The notes under the pieces were generated by a model. That model was not told the origin of the DNA and did not search any database. It saw only the letters and a list, made by a program, of their open reading frames with translations. Below are positions 23,658-33,840 of a DNA stretch of 64,000 bases, piece after piece. Within the stretch, counting starts at the first letter, position 1. Each line of letters starts with the position of its first letter. The stretch comes from Heloderma charlesbogerti. Its lineage: Eukaryota; Chordata; Lepidosauria; Squamata; Helodermatidae. Where the stretch lies: NCBI GenBank assembly GCA_026122225.1, contig JANEZZ010000301.1:310001-374000 (forward strand). The letters are read 5' to 3'. Made by a program: the position numbers and the translations under genes.

Positions 23658-26600
23658 ATGGTACCACAAAAGCGTCCATGTATGGATTGCATTATTCACT
23701 GCTCTACTGAAGCATCAAATGCAAGCCTGGTGTCCCCTCAAACCCTTGAGTCATGGCAAACATTGTTGAAGGCAGCAGAAATCAGAAACCATCAAGCAAT
23801 CTTAAGGGTGGCTGAAGATTTAGGAGAAGGGGAAATACCTACAGTGCAATACCATAGGAAGTATTGCAGCCTGTTTACAATAAAAAATGTTTGGATGCTA
23901 TCATTGCTGAAGGTAACACAACTATTGAATCTAAGACAGAGGAATATGTTCAAAAAACGTCTAGCAGACAAGGACCATGCCCTTCTATAGTTTATGAGGC
24001 TAAGTGCATCTTCTGTGAGAAAAAAAAACACAAGTGTTTGAACGGGCAAAAATACAGGGAGCCCCTTGTTGGATGTTGTGAACGACGTATAAATACAAGT
24101 ATCAGAAGTGCAGCCATTAGGAAATTGGATACAAGGATGATTGCCATTGTCAGCAGTGACCTTGTAGCTGTAGAAGGTCACAGCTGTCACTACCCCCAGC
24201 CTTGCTACCATGTCTACACAAAGGAGGAGTGTGCTTGCAACAGTTCAGCCTACTGTGATGGTACCAGTACTAATGATGAACTTGTGTATGATGCAGTAGC
24301 TAATGAGGCATGCAAATAACTATTTTCATTCATAAGGAATGAACTGTTCAACAGACCTCAAGTGATGTGTATGACTGATCTGACCTCCAGGCTGATTACA
24401 TCACTGACCTCTTATGTTGTTAACATTGTAAAAGATTCAACCAAGAAAAAACATTCATGGTGCATTGCAAAAAGAGCTTCCTGGAGTCCTTCACATATTT
24501 CCTAATGACAAAGGGAAATTGCTTCTTTATCCAGACAGTCTCTCAGTGCCCAACCTTGCAAAGGAAAATCAGGCTCTGAAAAGTGAGTTACTTCTTTTGA
24601 TGTCTGCACTTACTGATAATGTGGTCCAGGCTGCACTGCAGATAAGAAATAACATCCAGAATCAAATGTTCACTGAGGCCTGGACTCAGGAGATGGTCAA
24701 AGGTGATTATGATGCTACAGCATTCCAGAATCCATTACTAAATTCCTGTACACAATTCCCACTGGAACTCAGAAGACAGGCAATTCACCTACAAATGTCT
24801 GCAGGCTTGTTTTCTCTTTTGGTCAGGACCTGGTGTATACTGTTATCCATGGCAGGACAAAGCTGCCTAAACACATACTCCTTCCATTTGCGGTAAAGAC
24901 ACTAACAGGAAATGTAGAGCTGATCAAGATTCTCAACCAACTCAGTCACAGCATTTCACACTCCCAACTTCTAGAGAGTGATACAGCTCTCTGCATGCAA
25001 AAACTTGCAATGTCAGAAGAAGATGTTGCACTTCCATCTAATATTTACCCTAGAATTCTAACCACATTGGCTTGGGACTATATAGACTGGTTAGAGGACA
25101 CACTCAGTGGCAAGGGGACATCACACAGAGTCAATGGAATTGCCATCCAGCTGAAGATCATAAGGCCTCATTTGCCTAAATCAATGCCTCAAGTGGTAAA
25201 AACAAAGAAGAGAAGCGTTTCTAGCCAGACATTTATGTCACCAATATACAATGCTGGCAAGAGGGAAGGCACACCAATAACTTATACTGTAAACACAAAC
25301 ATATTGTTTCACCCTGCTTTGCAGAAAAATCTCATATGGCACGCATGTCAAACCATGAAGACCAAGCAACAAGCAGCTAGACAGGCTTCAACATACTTGT
25401 TCAAGATGAAGTCACCATAATACAAGACAATATTGGCTATTTGCCTTGCCCACATACATGCTGCTGCCAGCAACTGAAATGTCAACTGTATATGGGGTGT
25501 TAAACCAGTCCATCAATATCATGCAGTCTCTGCAATTGTCCAAGATTGTGTGTGTTTTTGATCAGGCACTTTATGCCAAAAGTGCTGAAATCACATGGAA
25601 GCATCCAGAGAAATTACCATAATAATTAGAATAGGTGTTATTTCATGCCACATACACATTTTTGGCCATCATTGGTAAACGGTTTCAGGATGCAGGATTG
25701 TGTGATTTATGCATTGTCAGGCACAATTGCAGAAGGTTCAGTAGCAGGGGTAATGGAAGGTCACAAGTATAACTGTGCAGTCAGGCTTCACAAGCTGGTT
25801 TATGAAGCGCTCCTGTGGCTAGCATGGTTTCCAGTCATGGCTGAAAGACTTGCATACAGAAGACATTGTATATTTGGATGCTATGTTGAATGGCCTCCGC
25901 CAAGATGTATGCAGAGCTTCACTGCAGAAAATTCTTGGTCAGCAATCCTGTTCAAGGACTATGGAGCTCTTTGAGGACTACTTTAACTACCTCAGATGTG
26001 AAAAGGGAAGTCTCTCAGCATTTTGGGTATCCTTGACATGGTAAAAATTCTGCAGGGCGTAATTAGAGCATCATGCAAAGGTGACTGGATGCTTCACTTG
26101 ACATGCATCCATGCAATGATGCCATGGTGTTTGCCTATGACAGACTGAATTATGCACACTACCTTTCATACTGTTATGACCAGGCTGCCCATTGAGCACC
26201 CAGGCATACATGAACATTTCTTGGGCACTTGCAAGTGGAGATGGATCACTCACGAAGACTAACAAGGCTGTGCTTGCTAGAGTGTTGGAAAAAATGTATC
26301 TCCAGCAGAAAACATATCAGGCCTCTCTGCATGCATTATTGATGGAATGAATTTGGTGCAAAAGATCAATGGCAATGAGAAGACTTTTGAACTGCTCGCA
26401 GAATCTATATTCTGTGTCGTACTTCATGACAGTATGCAGAGTGAAAGGATCAGTGTTGTCTTTACTGTTTACCTGGAAAATTGCCTCAAAGATGCTGAAA
26501 GATGTAAGCAAACCAGAAATACTAGTCTGCAGTTGAAGAATATTGTACCTGCTCACAAATTCAGCAGTTAAGATGGTATCTGTGCAGCTCATCTAAGAAG

Positions 26601-26863
26601 GCTGAACTCATCAAGTTCTTGGTGCAACAGTGGAGGATGCCTAATGCATGAAGAGGTTAGAAGACAAAACACTTTATGTAACAAGTGAGGAGGCCTGTTT
26701 CAAAATCACCAAAGACTATCAGGAAAAGTCTGTGAGATCTACACAAGAAGAAGCTGACACTCGAATGCTGCTGCGTGCCCTTCATGCAGGAAAGGCAGGG
26801 ACAAAAGCTATTGTCATTTCAGAAGACACCAAGGTATTGGTATTATGCATTAGCTTTGCATAG
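23658..26863 (+). pseudogene. Transposon protein with XPG-like nuclease motif, N-terminal and central parts (broken)
   Basis: Successive open frames on the same strand (23658, 23864, 24465, 24833, 25645, 25850, 26347 and 26648 starts) switch phase repeatedly, so the gene has several frameshifts and stops. Visible parts are a Cys-rich segment (AKCIFCEKKKHKC, about 24000-24038), a motif LEDTLSGKGTSHRVNGIAIQ near 25096-25155, and near the end STQEEADTRMLL followed by AIVISEDTKVLVL. The last reads as the acidic core of XPG/FEN-type nucleases. I recognise this combination from uncharacterised transposon-associated proteins of fish and cnidarians; assignment to Academ is a guess. A hAT insertion at 26861 separates it from its C-terminal part. 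Confidence 0.6.
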
Positions 26864-27763
26864 GGATGTCAGAGAATTTCTCCACGAATCTCCAGGGGGC
26901 CGAATGCCAACGCATTCGGCCCCCCGAAATTGGTGGAGAAATGGTCTGCCACCCCCCCGCCACCACCTGGGATGGGACTTACCTTCGGCGAATGTCCCTC
27001 CCGACAGCAGCTCCCGGCGGCGTGGCAGCGGCGGTGGCCGGTCTTCCGACCGGCTGCTGCTGTCGCCATTTCCAAGTGAAAAAAAAACAAAAACCAACAA
27101 ACGTGATAGGCTACGTAAAGATTTACGTAGCCTATCACGGCTAGATTTTCGAAAAACACCATGTTAGGCTACGTAAAAGTTTACGTAGCCTATCACGGCT
27201 GACTTTGGGGGAAAAAAAAGCGCGTACGCAAATGGCGCCGCCATTTGATTTCCTTATTTGGGCACATCTAGTCTACGTAAATATTTACGTAGACTACGGC
27301 GAAAATAAGGGCAACGCTATTTGCATTGCCCTTATTTTCGCCATAGTCTACGTAAATATTTACGTAGACTAGACGTGCCCAAATAAGGAACGCAAATGGC
27401 GGCGCCCATGGGCGACGCCATTTGCGTACATGCTTTCCCCCCCCCAAAGTCAGCCGTGATAGGCTACGTAAGGATTTACGTAGCCTATCACGGCTGACTG
27501 CAGGGACGCAAACGGCAGCGGCTACGGCCGCCGCCATTTGCGTCCCGGCAGGAGACGAGATTCGCGGCCGGGGAGACGGGGCGCTCCCCCCTGGCCAGAA
27601 TTTAGGCGGGGAGGGATTGGGTGCCTCCCCCCCAGCCAGAATTTCGGCAGGGAGGGACAGGGCGCCTCCCCCCCACCAAGAATTTCGGGGGGAGAAACGG
27701 AGTGCCTCCCCCCCACCGCGAAGCAAGCTGCGGGACCAGGTAACGGACTTTCGTCCATCCCTA
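26861..27763. mobile_element. Foldback hAT MITE, copy D (long form)
   Basis: The perfect 8-bp duplication GCTTTGCA (26853-26860, 27764-27771) flanks TAGGGATGTC and CATCCCTA. A near-terminal hairpin, ggggccgaatgc with gcattcggcccc, lies at about 26889-26921. Palindromes in order: GTGATAGGCTACGTAA type 27103-27139; a second 27163-27199; GCAAATGGCG type about 27228-27250; CTAGTCTACGTAAAT 27267-27297; central AATAAGGGCAACGC/ GCATTGCCCTTATT 27303-27340; TAGTCTACGTAAAT 27344-27373; GCAAATGGCGGCG type 27389-27427; GTGATAGGCTACGTAA type 27455-27495. Modules left and right of the centre mirror one another. It interrupts the transposon gene. Confidence 0.9.
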
Positions 27764-28400
27764 GCTTTGCAAGTGAAATACCATGAGTCACATAAAGAGT
27801 CACATAAGATTTATTGATGTAAGCAAACTCTCAAGTTCAGTCGGAGAGGATGAGTCTGATGCCCTGGTTGGCTGCAACGCTGTGAGTGCTTTTGCTGGTC
27901 GGGGTAAGGTAACTCCCTTGAAACTACTGAGAAAGGACAAGAACTACTAGGAGATGTTCAGTCAACTTGGGAATCTATAGGAAATCTCTACAGAGATGCT
28001 TGAGATGTTACAGCAATTCACCTGTCAAATGTATGTTCCAGCTACCCATACTACTTCTGTAAATGACCTATGCTATTCATGCACACTCTTAGGACCAATT
28101 TCCAGGCAGGAATTTGGAGATGCAGTTTAAAAAACCAGCCACATGTACCTAGCCGAAAAGATTATGGATGGATGACAGACAGAGGTGACAATTTTGTCAT
28201 TGATTGGATGCATCAACCACCAACTGCAGTTTTGGAGATGTTGCCATGCAAGTGTGTGCATTCCTGTCAACTACCAAACTGCTCATGCCTATCCAACGGA
28301 CACGCTTGCAGTGCTGTGTGTAACTACAGTCATGTAACAACCAGAAAAAAACAGATGTAGACTTTGCAGTTGAACCTGAAGACTCAGTAGATGACTGCAG
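27764..28400 (+). pseudogene. Transposon protein, C-terminal part (broken)
   Basis: Continues after the hAT insertion. Short frames yield segments such as DESDALVGCNAVSAFAGRGK (about 27850-27910) and, in the frame 28070-28360, DYGWMTDRGDNFVIDWMHQ followed by the Cys-rich tail CKCVHSCQLPNC and CSCLSNGHACSAVC. The Cys/His-rich C terminus after the nuclease-like core is the expected order for this protein type. In-frame stops and shifts show it is inactive. Confidence 0.6.
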
Positions 28401-28577
28401 TGGTGACGAACATTAAAATTCAATTTTTTGAATTTGCTGAACAGTTGCTGAACTCACAAAACTACTAGATATTTCTTTGCAATAACACAAAGTTACCTGT
28501 TATCCATACACTGGGTAAAATTACATGAAACATGGATATGCTCATATGTGTCCACCTATGGCATATCAAAATTAATG

Positions 28578-30132
28578 TAGAATCATAGAATAGTAGGGTT
28601 GGAAGGGGCCTATATGACCATTGAGTCCAACCCATGTATTCAAGCTGAGGCTCGTTGGAAAAGTAAAAGAATACCCTACAATTGTCTAATACCCTTTAGG
28701 TGCATATCTGCTTCAGTTAATGTGTCATATGCAGTAAACTGTATAAAAATGAGGGAACATCTTAATTTTTTTCTTGATATATAGCATGTACCATGAAAAT
28801 GGTAAAAAGTAAGGTCATTATTACAATTAGTTATTTGTAAGAGAATTCATTAGCTTTCCAATGCATTTATTAGCTTTAAAATTTTAAATCAGACATTTTG
28901 GTTCACATATTACAGCTTAGATTAGAAAAGTTAGAAAAAGATGGCTTCAGCCATCTTGATGACATCATAAAAACCAGTCAGAACAGGCTATCACCTGAAA
29001 ATACAATCTAGAGACATAAACCTTTCAAAAACTCACAACGAAGTTTTTCCACCTTACTTGCTATGTAAGGTAGCAACTTTCAGCTCTTGGCCCACAGACT
29101 AGATGGAAGAGTAGGCCAGGAGATTGATGTTATCTGCCCCTAGATTCAAAATGCAGGGACATGCCTGCAGCCAGCATTGTGACACCAACCAAGAGCATAT
29201 TGCACCAATGCTTCAATGTGTCCTATAGGGTTACATGTTAGGCTAGTGAGTACAAGGGAGAGGGCTTTCTCAGTGGTGGCCCCACCGGAATCAATTTTCA
29301 TTGGGGCCTTTTCTTGGCAGGCCTTCAGAAAAGCTCTGAAGACCCACCTGTTTTCACTGGCCTTTTCATGGTGCTTGGACTGCTGGTTTTATTGGTAACC
29401 ATTGTTTTTATTAGATTTTTATTGCATACGTATTTACTGATCTTTAAAAAATTGTATTTGTTTTGTATGGTTTTTATCTTGTACACTGTCTTGAGTGGGT
29501 TCTACCTTTAAAGATGGCCTAAAAATACTTTTAAATAAAATTAGAACTTCAAATTTTATGTTTAATTAATGCAGCCCTAAATAGCTTGTGCACTACATAA
29601 CATCATGACCATCTACTCCTTTTGTCACCCTGCAGTTTCTATGGGCTGCTTCTTATGTTTTATTTTGTACACAGCTCCAGCTATCAAATTACAAAATAAC
29701 ACAGGCAAAACTTTTTATGTGAAGGGCACCCAAATGTACAAATGGCTACAGTTTCCTATACAATAGGGGTGTAGAATCTGCGCCCACAGGAGTAATCCGG
29801 CCTGTGGAGGATGTGCCACGTCTGGGGACCCTGCCTTAGCACTGCAAGCCCCACCCCTCTATCAGCCCTGCCCCTAATGGGGATGGGGAAGAGGTAGGGA
29901 GAGGAATCGTCACAGTTCTTTCTGATGTCCAAACGGTGCATTCCACAGCACTGCTGCTTCACTGCTCTTGGGCTTTCCTATTCAGGGAAGCCCCATGCAC
30001 AACAAAGCCGAGGCAGTCAAGCCTCCTCAGTTCTCCAATGGGGACTCTGCCCTGGCTTCACCCACACTGCCTCCCTGGGGAAAGGGGCTTCCCCCACCCA
30101 ATTTTGGTTCTACACCTCTGTTTTACAAGATA
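28578..30132. mobile_element. Composite insertion in the right arm (CR1 end, L2/CR1 3' end, unassigned)
   Basis: Starts with a minus-strand CR1 end (aatcatagaatagtagggtt then ggaaggggcc, 28580-28634). It continues through unassigned AT-rich DNA and includes a + strand LINE 3' end at 29210-29550. The remaining 29560-30132 is unassigned, with C-rich stretches and no gene. Whether this is one or several insertions cannot be told. Confidence 0.5.
29210..29550 (+). repeat. L2/CR1-type LINE 3' end
   Basis: 'agagggctttctcagtggtg gccccaccgg' and 'ttcagaaaagctctgaagac ccacctgttt' correspond to the reverse transcriptase C-terminal tail also seen, better preserved, at 45430-45560 (DRAFSVVAPTLWNSLP ... 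RALKTWLF). It ends with 'taaataaaattag'. Confidence 0.65.
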
Positions 30133-31033
30133 CACAGATAAGGATCATGGGAACCATCTCTGTAAATCATTCCAAAACTTCCCCCCTATGGTAGAAGTCA
30201 GTGTAGTCCCAAAGGAAGTTTTTTATCACCTGTCACGAAGATCCATCTTGACAGCGTGAGGCCTCAGTCAGACTGTTAACTGCCTCTCACCTTGCCATGA
30301 TTTGGAGCTTATCCTGCTTGTGACATCATACATGATGTTAGAATGTCGTGTTTGCATTCAACCTAGGCAGTCTCCATGGCAACAGCAGTGGCCAGTAAAC
30401 CTATGCAACTAGGGAACCATCAGGTAGACTCTCCGGCAAGTTTGATGTTTGATCTCATAACCTAAGCCTGAAGAAGAGTTTAGTGTAACCTGAAAGGCTG
30501 CTTCTAGTATTAAATGAACAAACTAAAAACATCAGTTGATCCAATGATCTCACTAGTGTGTATGAATGCTTCTGAGACCATTTTTACACAGAGCGCCAAT
30601 CAATGTAATATTATTTCCTGTGTTCAGGATAAACCTTTGACCCAACATTCTACATCTGAAGCTTTCTCTTTACCCCACGTGCTCGTCTCAAGTCCTCTAG
30701 TTTAAGTGAATATTCCCTGTAAAATGGAAGGCCATCCATTTTGTTTATGGCCTGAGTCCAAATCTCGAACTGAAACATCACCCATGTTCATCTTCTTTTT
30801 ACCCTGATTTCACCTTCTCCTCTCCTCTCCGTATTGTCTCTGCCACCCACCTCACCCTGTCCACATTTAGACTGAAAGCTCCTTGGGCAAGGATCTGTCT
30901 TCTCCTTCTGCGACCCAGTAGAACAAATACCACGTGCACAGATGGCACTCTGTAAAACACTATCTTCATCACTGGTAGGCTTCTTCAGGCTCCATAGGTG
31001 AGGACAGATGTCCAAGAGAGCCAGATCCACCAA

Positions 31034-31474
31034 GGGCACAATCCTATGGCTGCTAAGAAGTGGCTAGACAGCCATATGATTTTTCATTTTCTGGGAACTG
31101 AGCTCGGAGCCCGCGCTCCAAGGTTTGTTCCCAGAAAACCGCCTCCCTGCCCCCTCCCCTCTGCCTCGTAGGCAGCGCAGTTGTCCCCAGCTTCGCACTT
31201 GTAAGAGCAGTGCAGAGTGGGGAAAAGGGGGAATTCCTGGGGGAGGGGAGGGGATAGCAGAAGCACCATTATGATGCTTCCTATGTGCCATCCGCTCCCC
31301 CCCCCGCTCCAAGGTGCTCTGGCCAGACAGCTGAAATCAGCTGTCTAGCCACAAATGCAGGGTGGCCGGAGCACAGAAGAGAGGACCCCCTCCATGCTCC
31401 GCCTGCCCTGCATTGGATAGTCGGTCGCCTCCGAGTTCAGAGGCAGCTGACTATCCCCATAGGACTGAGCCCCA
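31034..31474. repeat. GC-rich MITE, copy 2 (inverted relative to 13936-14364)
   Basis: Ends GGGCACAATCCTATGG and CCCCATAGGACTGAGCCCC are inverted. It shares 'cctccgagttcagaggcag', 'ggctagacagcc' and 'gttcccagaaaacc' with the first copy in reverse order. Confidence 0.75.
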
Positions 31475-31730
31475 AACTAACCAGGCACACATAACCGGAT
31501 GGGAGGGATGTAATAAGCCACAAAACCTTAACAGAAACCACATTTTGGTATCTGTTCCAGCCAATAGTCCATATTCCAGGAAAAAAAGGGCAAAATGGCA
31601 ACTTTCAAATGTGCCAAACCCAAACAAACTCACCAGTCACATATAATTGTATGGGAGTGATGCATAAGCCACAAAATGTCCACAAAACCCTTTTTCCAAT
31701 ACCTGTCCCTCTCCAGATGTTTATTTCCAC

Positions 31731-31860
31731 AATAGTAGCCCTGTTAGTCTGTAGCAGCAAAAACAAGAGTCTTGTGGCACCTTAGTCTAACAAATTTCTT
31801 TATTCTGGCATAAGATTTTGTGGACACTGCCCACTTCATAGGATAGATGAAGTGTCAATC
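31731..31860. repeat. SINE-like fragment
   Basis: 'tagtagccctgttagtctgt agcagcaaaa', 'cttgtggcaccttagtctaa caaatttctt' and 'cccacttcatagg' are typical of a SINE common in reptile genomes. Boundaries are approximate. Confidence 0.6.
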
Positions 31861-32371
31861 TCAAACTGGCTGATCTATATAACATGAAGGGGGAAGGGGG
31901 AGAGCTGTAAACAGTGTTATCAGAGGGAATTGAGATGCAAAAAAAGTACAGACAGTGATAACTACTTTAACAGTGGGTATTCTCAAATGTTGTTGGGTGA
32001 TAAACACAATAAATTTGTTACGCTTTAAGGAGCCACAAAACTCTTTGTTGTTTCACATGTTTATTGACATTGTCAAATAATTCTGAAAGATTAGTGAGGC
32101 AGGAGTTACCTTTGTGGAATCCATATTGATTCTTTTACAGAAGGGCTTGTCCTCCAATATGCTTACTAATTTTATCTTTAATTATGCTTTCACCCAATTC
32201 ACCTGGAACAGATGTTAAGTTATCCAGCCTGCAAGTTCCAAGATCCCCCCAGGATCCTTTTCTAAAAACTGGCATTACATTAGCCATTATTCAGTCCTTA
32301 AGTACAGAAGCTGATCTAAAAGACATGGTACATATTTTTATTAGAAGAGCACCGATTTCACAATATTGTAA

Positions 32372-32525
32372 TATTAAAAAGGTAAAAAGGTAAAGGTGTC
32401 CCCAACCAGTCGTGTCCGACTCTAGGGTGTGGTGCTCATCTCCATTTCTAAGCCGAAGAGCCAGCGCTGTCCGAAGACGCTTCCGTGGTCATGTGGCCGG
32501 CATGACTGAACACCGAGGTGCCCAG
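32372..32525. repeat. SINE-like fragment
   Basis: 'ggtaaaggtgtccccaacca gtcgtgtccgactctagggt' and 'gtggtcatgtggccggcatg' are characteristic of a widespread squamate short repeat. It is truncated on the right. Confidence 0.55.
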
Positions 32526-33104
32526 AACACATCCAGAACAGAACGGAATGGCCCATAATGGCAATTTTCAAGCAAGTCAAGCCAACCAAATTCACCAGTC
32601 ACACATAACTACATGGGATTGGTATAAGAAGCTACAAAATGTCCACAGAAACCACGTTTCAGTAGCCATTCCAGGCAATAGTCCTTATTCTGCAAAATGG
32701 TCTGGAACAGCAACTTCCAAGCGAGCCAAGCCAACCAAACTCACCAGTCACACACAACTACATGGGAGGGATGCGCTCTGGAGTGAGGAGCCGTGGCTAC
32801 TGCTGCCTCCACTTCCCCGACCAGAACTAAGCCTCCTCTTCCCCATAAACACACAGGAAAATCAAATACAGAGGGGACTGTTCTGAAGGGGAGACATGAT
32901 CCACAGCTGCTATCTGTGATTGGAAAAAGCAAACTGCTGTGTTACTCTGAAGGGGTGACCCAGTGCGATTCCGTAATTGATTGGGGAGGTTTGTTCCCAG
33001 CCCTGTCCATGCTCCCTTGCTGTACTGGCCACCCTTCTCCTTTCCTTCTGGGTATTCCTTAGTTGTAGGTGTATCAAGCCACTGAGAAGTTGTAGGTGTA
33101 TTAG

Positions 33105-33469
33105 TGTTAGAAAAAAGGAGACTCCATAACCATTGGTGTCTCAAGTTACGTAAGAGCCCGAGTGGCGGGAAAATATAGGCGAAGCAAAAAGAGAATCATA
33201 CTGACGCGCTCATGACTAACGGCTTGGTAAGCTGATAGTGACTGTTTATTGGATATTAACTTAGTGAGCCGATGTACTAACTGTTTCATTGGTTACTGGT
33301 AAGAACAATAGAAGCGATATGATATAAAGGGCTTTTGCACACGTGTTTCGGGGTCCAGACTGCTCTGTACCCGTTTTGCAAAACGTTCAATAAAATAGTG
33401 TTGGATCCACTGCTGCCTGCCTGGCATTCTTTTCTTCTAAACCGAAAGCAAAGACTTTTTTATCTAACA
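33105..33469 (+). repeat. 5' LTR
   Basis: Starts TGTTAGAAAAAAGG and ends CTAACA. It contains a TATA-like 'gatataaagg' (33320-33329), an inverted CCAAT 'cattggt' (about 33287), and the polyadenylation signal AATAAA at 33389-33394, giving a plausible U3-R-U5 order. Identical to the 3' LTR. Confidence 0.95.
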
Positions 33470-33472
33470 ATT

Positions 33473-33490
33473 TGGTGCCGTGACTCGGAT
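33473..33490 (+). promoter_or_regulatory. Primer-binding site, tRNA-His type
   Basis: TGGTGCCGTGACTCGGAT, three bases after the 5' LTR, is the exact complement of the 3' 18 nucleotides of vertebrate tRNA-His including CCA. Confidence 0.9.
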
Positions 33491-33714
33491 CCTGCTTTGG
33501 GGCGCGTCCCCTTCGCGCTGAGCCGAGGGGCCGCGGAGGAGAAGTGGCCACAGGCGGTTGTTTTATACTGCCTTCTCCTCACGACGGTGGCAGCTGAAGC
33601 ACCTGGGGACCAACGCCAGAGGAAGAGGGAGACGTGATCACTCCTTTTAGGCACCGGCAGTGGATCAATAAGCAGCTGGACGCAGCTGCAGGCGGGACAG
33701 AAGAGGCTTTTGGG

Positions 33715-33720
33715 GTAAGT
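33715..33720 (+). promoter_or_regulatory. Candidate splice donor in the proviral leader
   Basis: GTAAGT lies between the primer site and gag, where subgenomic env mRNA donors are expected. Position and consensus only. Confidence 0.5.
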
Positions 33721-33840
33721 GAAACAGCTTACATTAGGGGATAAACGCGGGACGGTGGTGTGTTTGTGATTGTGTGAGACGCCTACAGGCGAAGCGAGTG
33801 AGGAGCCCCGATCTGCATTTCCTTACCCCGGAGACGGGCT

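Larger units (their letters stand above)
22345..31025. mobile_element. Large DNA transposon remnant with ~1-kb inverted termini
   Basis: The left arm (about 22345-23385) and right arm (about 28425-31025, interrupted by about 1.55 kb of later insertions between ~28578 and ~30133) are inverted copies over their whole length. Examples are 'gaaatattacgttgattggt' on the left against 'aatcaatgtaatattatttc' on the right, and 'ctcttcttcaggcttaggtt' against 'aacctaagcctgaagaagag'. Between them is a decayed coding region (23640-28400) whose product carries an XPG-like nuclease motif. The layout fits an autonomous cut-and-paste element, possibly Academ-like. Outer ends and target duplication could not be fixed because the outermost bases have diverged. 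Confidence 0.65.
28425..31025. repeat. Right terminal inverted repeat, interrupted by later insertions
   Basis: Inner part 28425-28577 and outer part about 30133-31025 together mirror the left arm. The break lies within 'aaaattaatgta' (28568-28579) and 'aaggatcatgggaaccatct' (30140-30159). Confidence 0.65.
31475..32775 (+). repeat. Interrupted ~150-bp tandem repeat
   Basis: Units carrying 'ccaaactcaccagtcacaca', 'gccacaaaatgtccacaaaa' and 'ccagccaatagtccatattc' occur at about 31478-31620 and 31621-31715, and again at about 32530-32597, 32598-32740 and 32741-32775. Successive 'accagtcac' words are 152 bp (31480 to 31632) and 149 bp (32594 to 32743) apart. The array is split by about 0.8 kb that includes two SINE-like fragments. 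Confidence 0.7.

Noticed and set aside
23658..26863. A host gene with introns in place of the broken transposon gene
   Set aside because: Phase changes lack splice signals, the region lies between inverted arms, and the product has transposon-protein features.
33335..33637. Open frame of 100 codons starting MHTCFGVQT, repeated at 40875
   Set aside because: It lies in the LTR and runs into the leader or flanking DNA. The duplicate start is explained by the two LTR copies, not by a gene.
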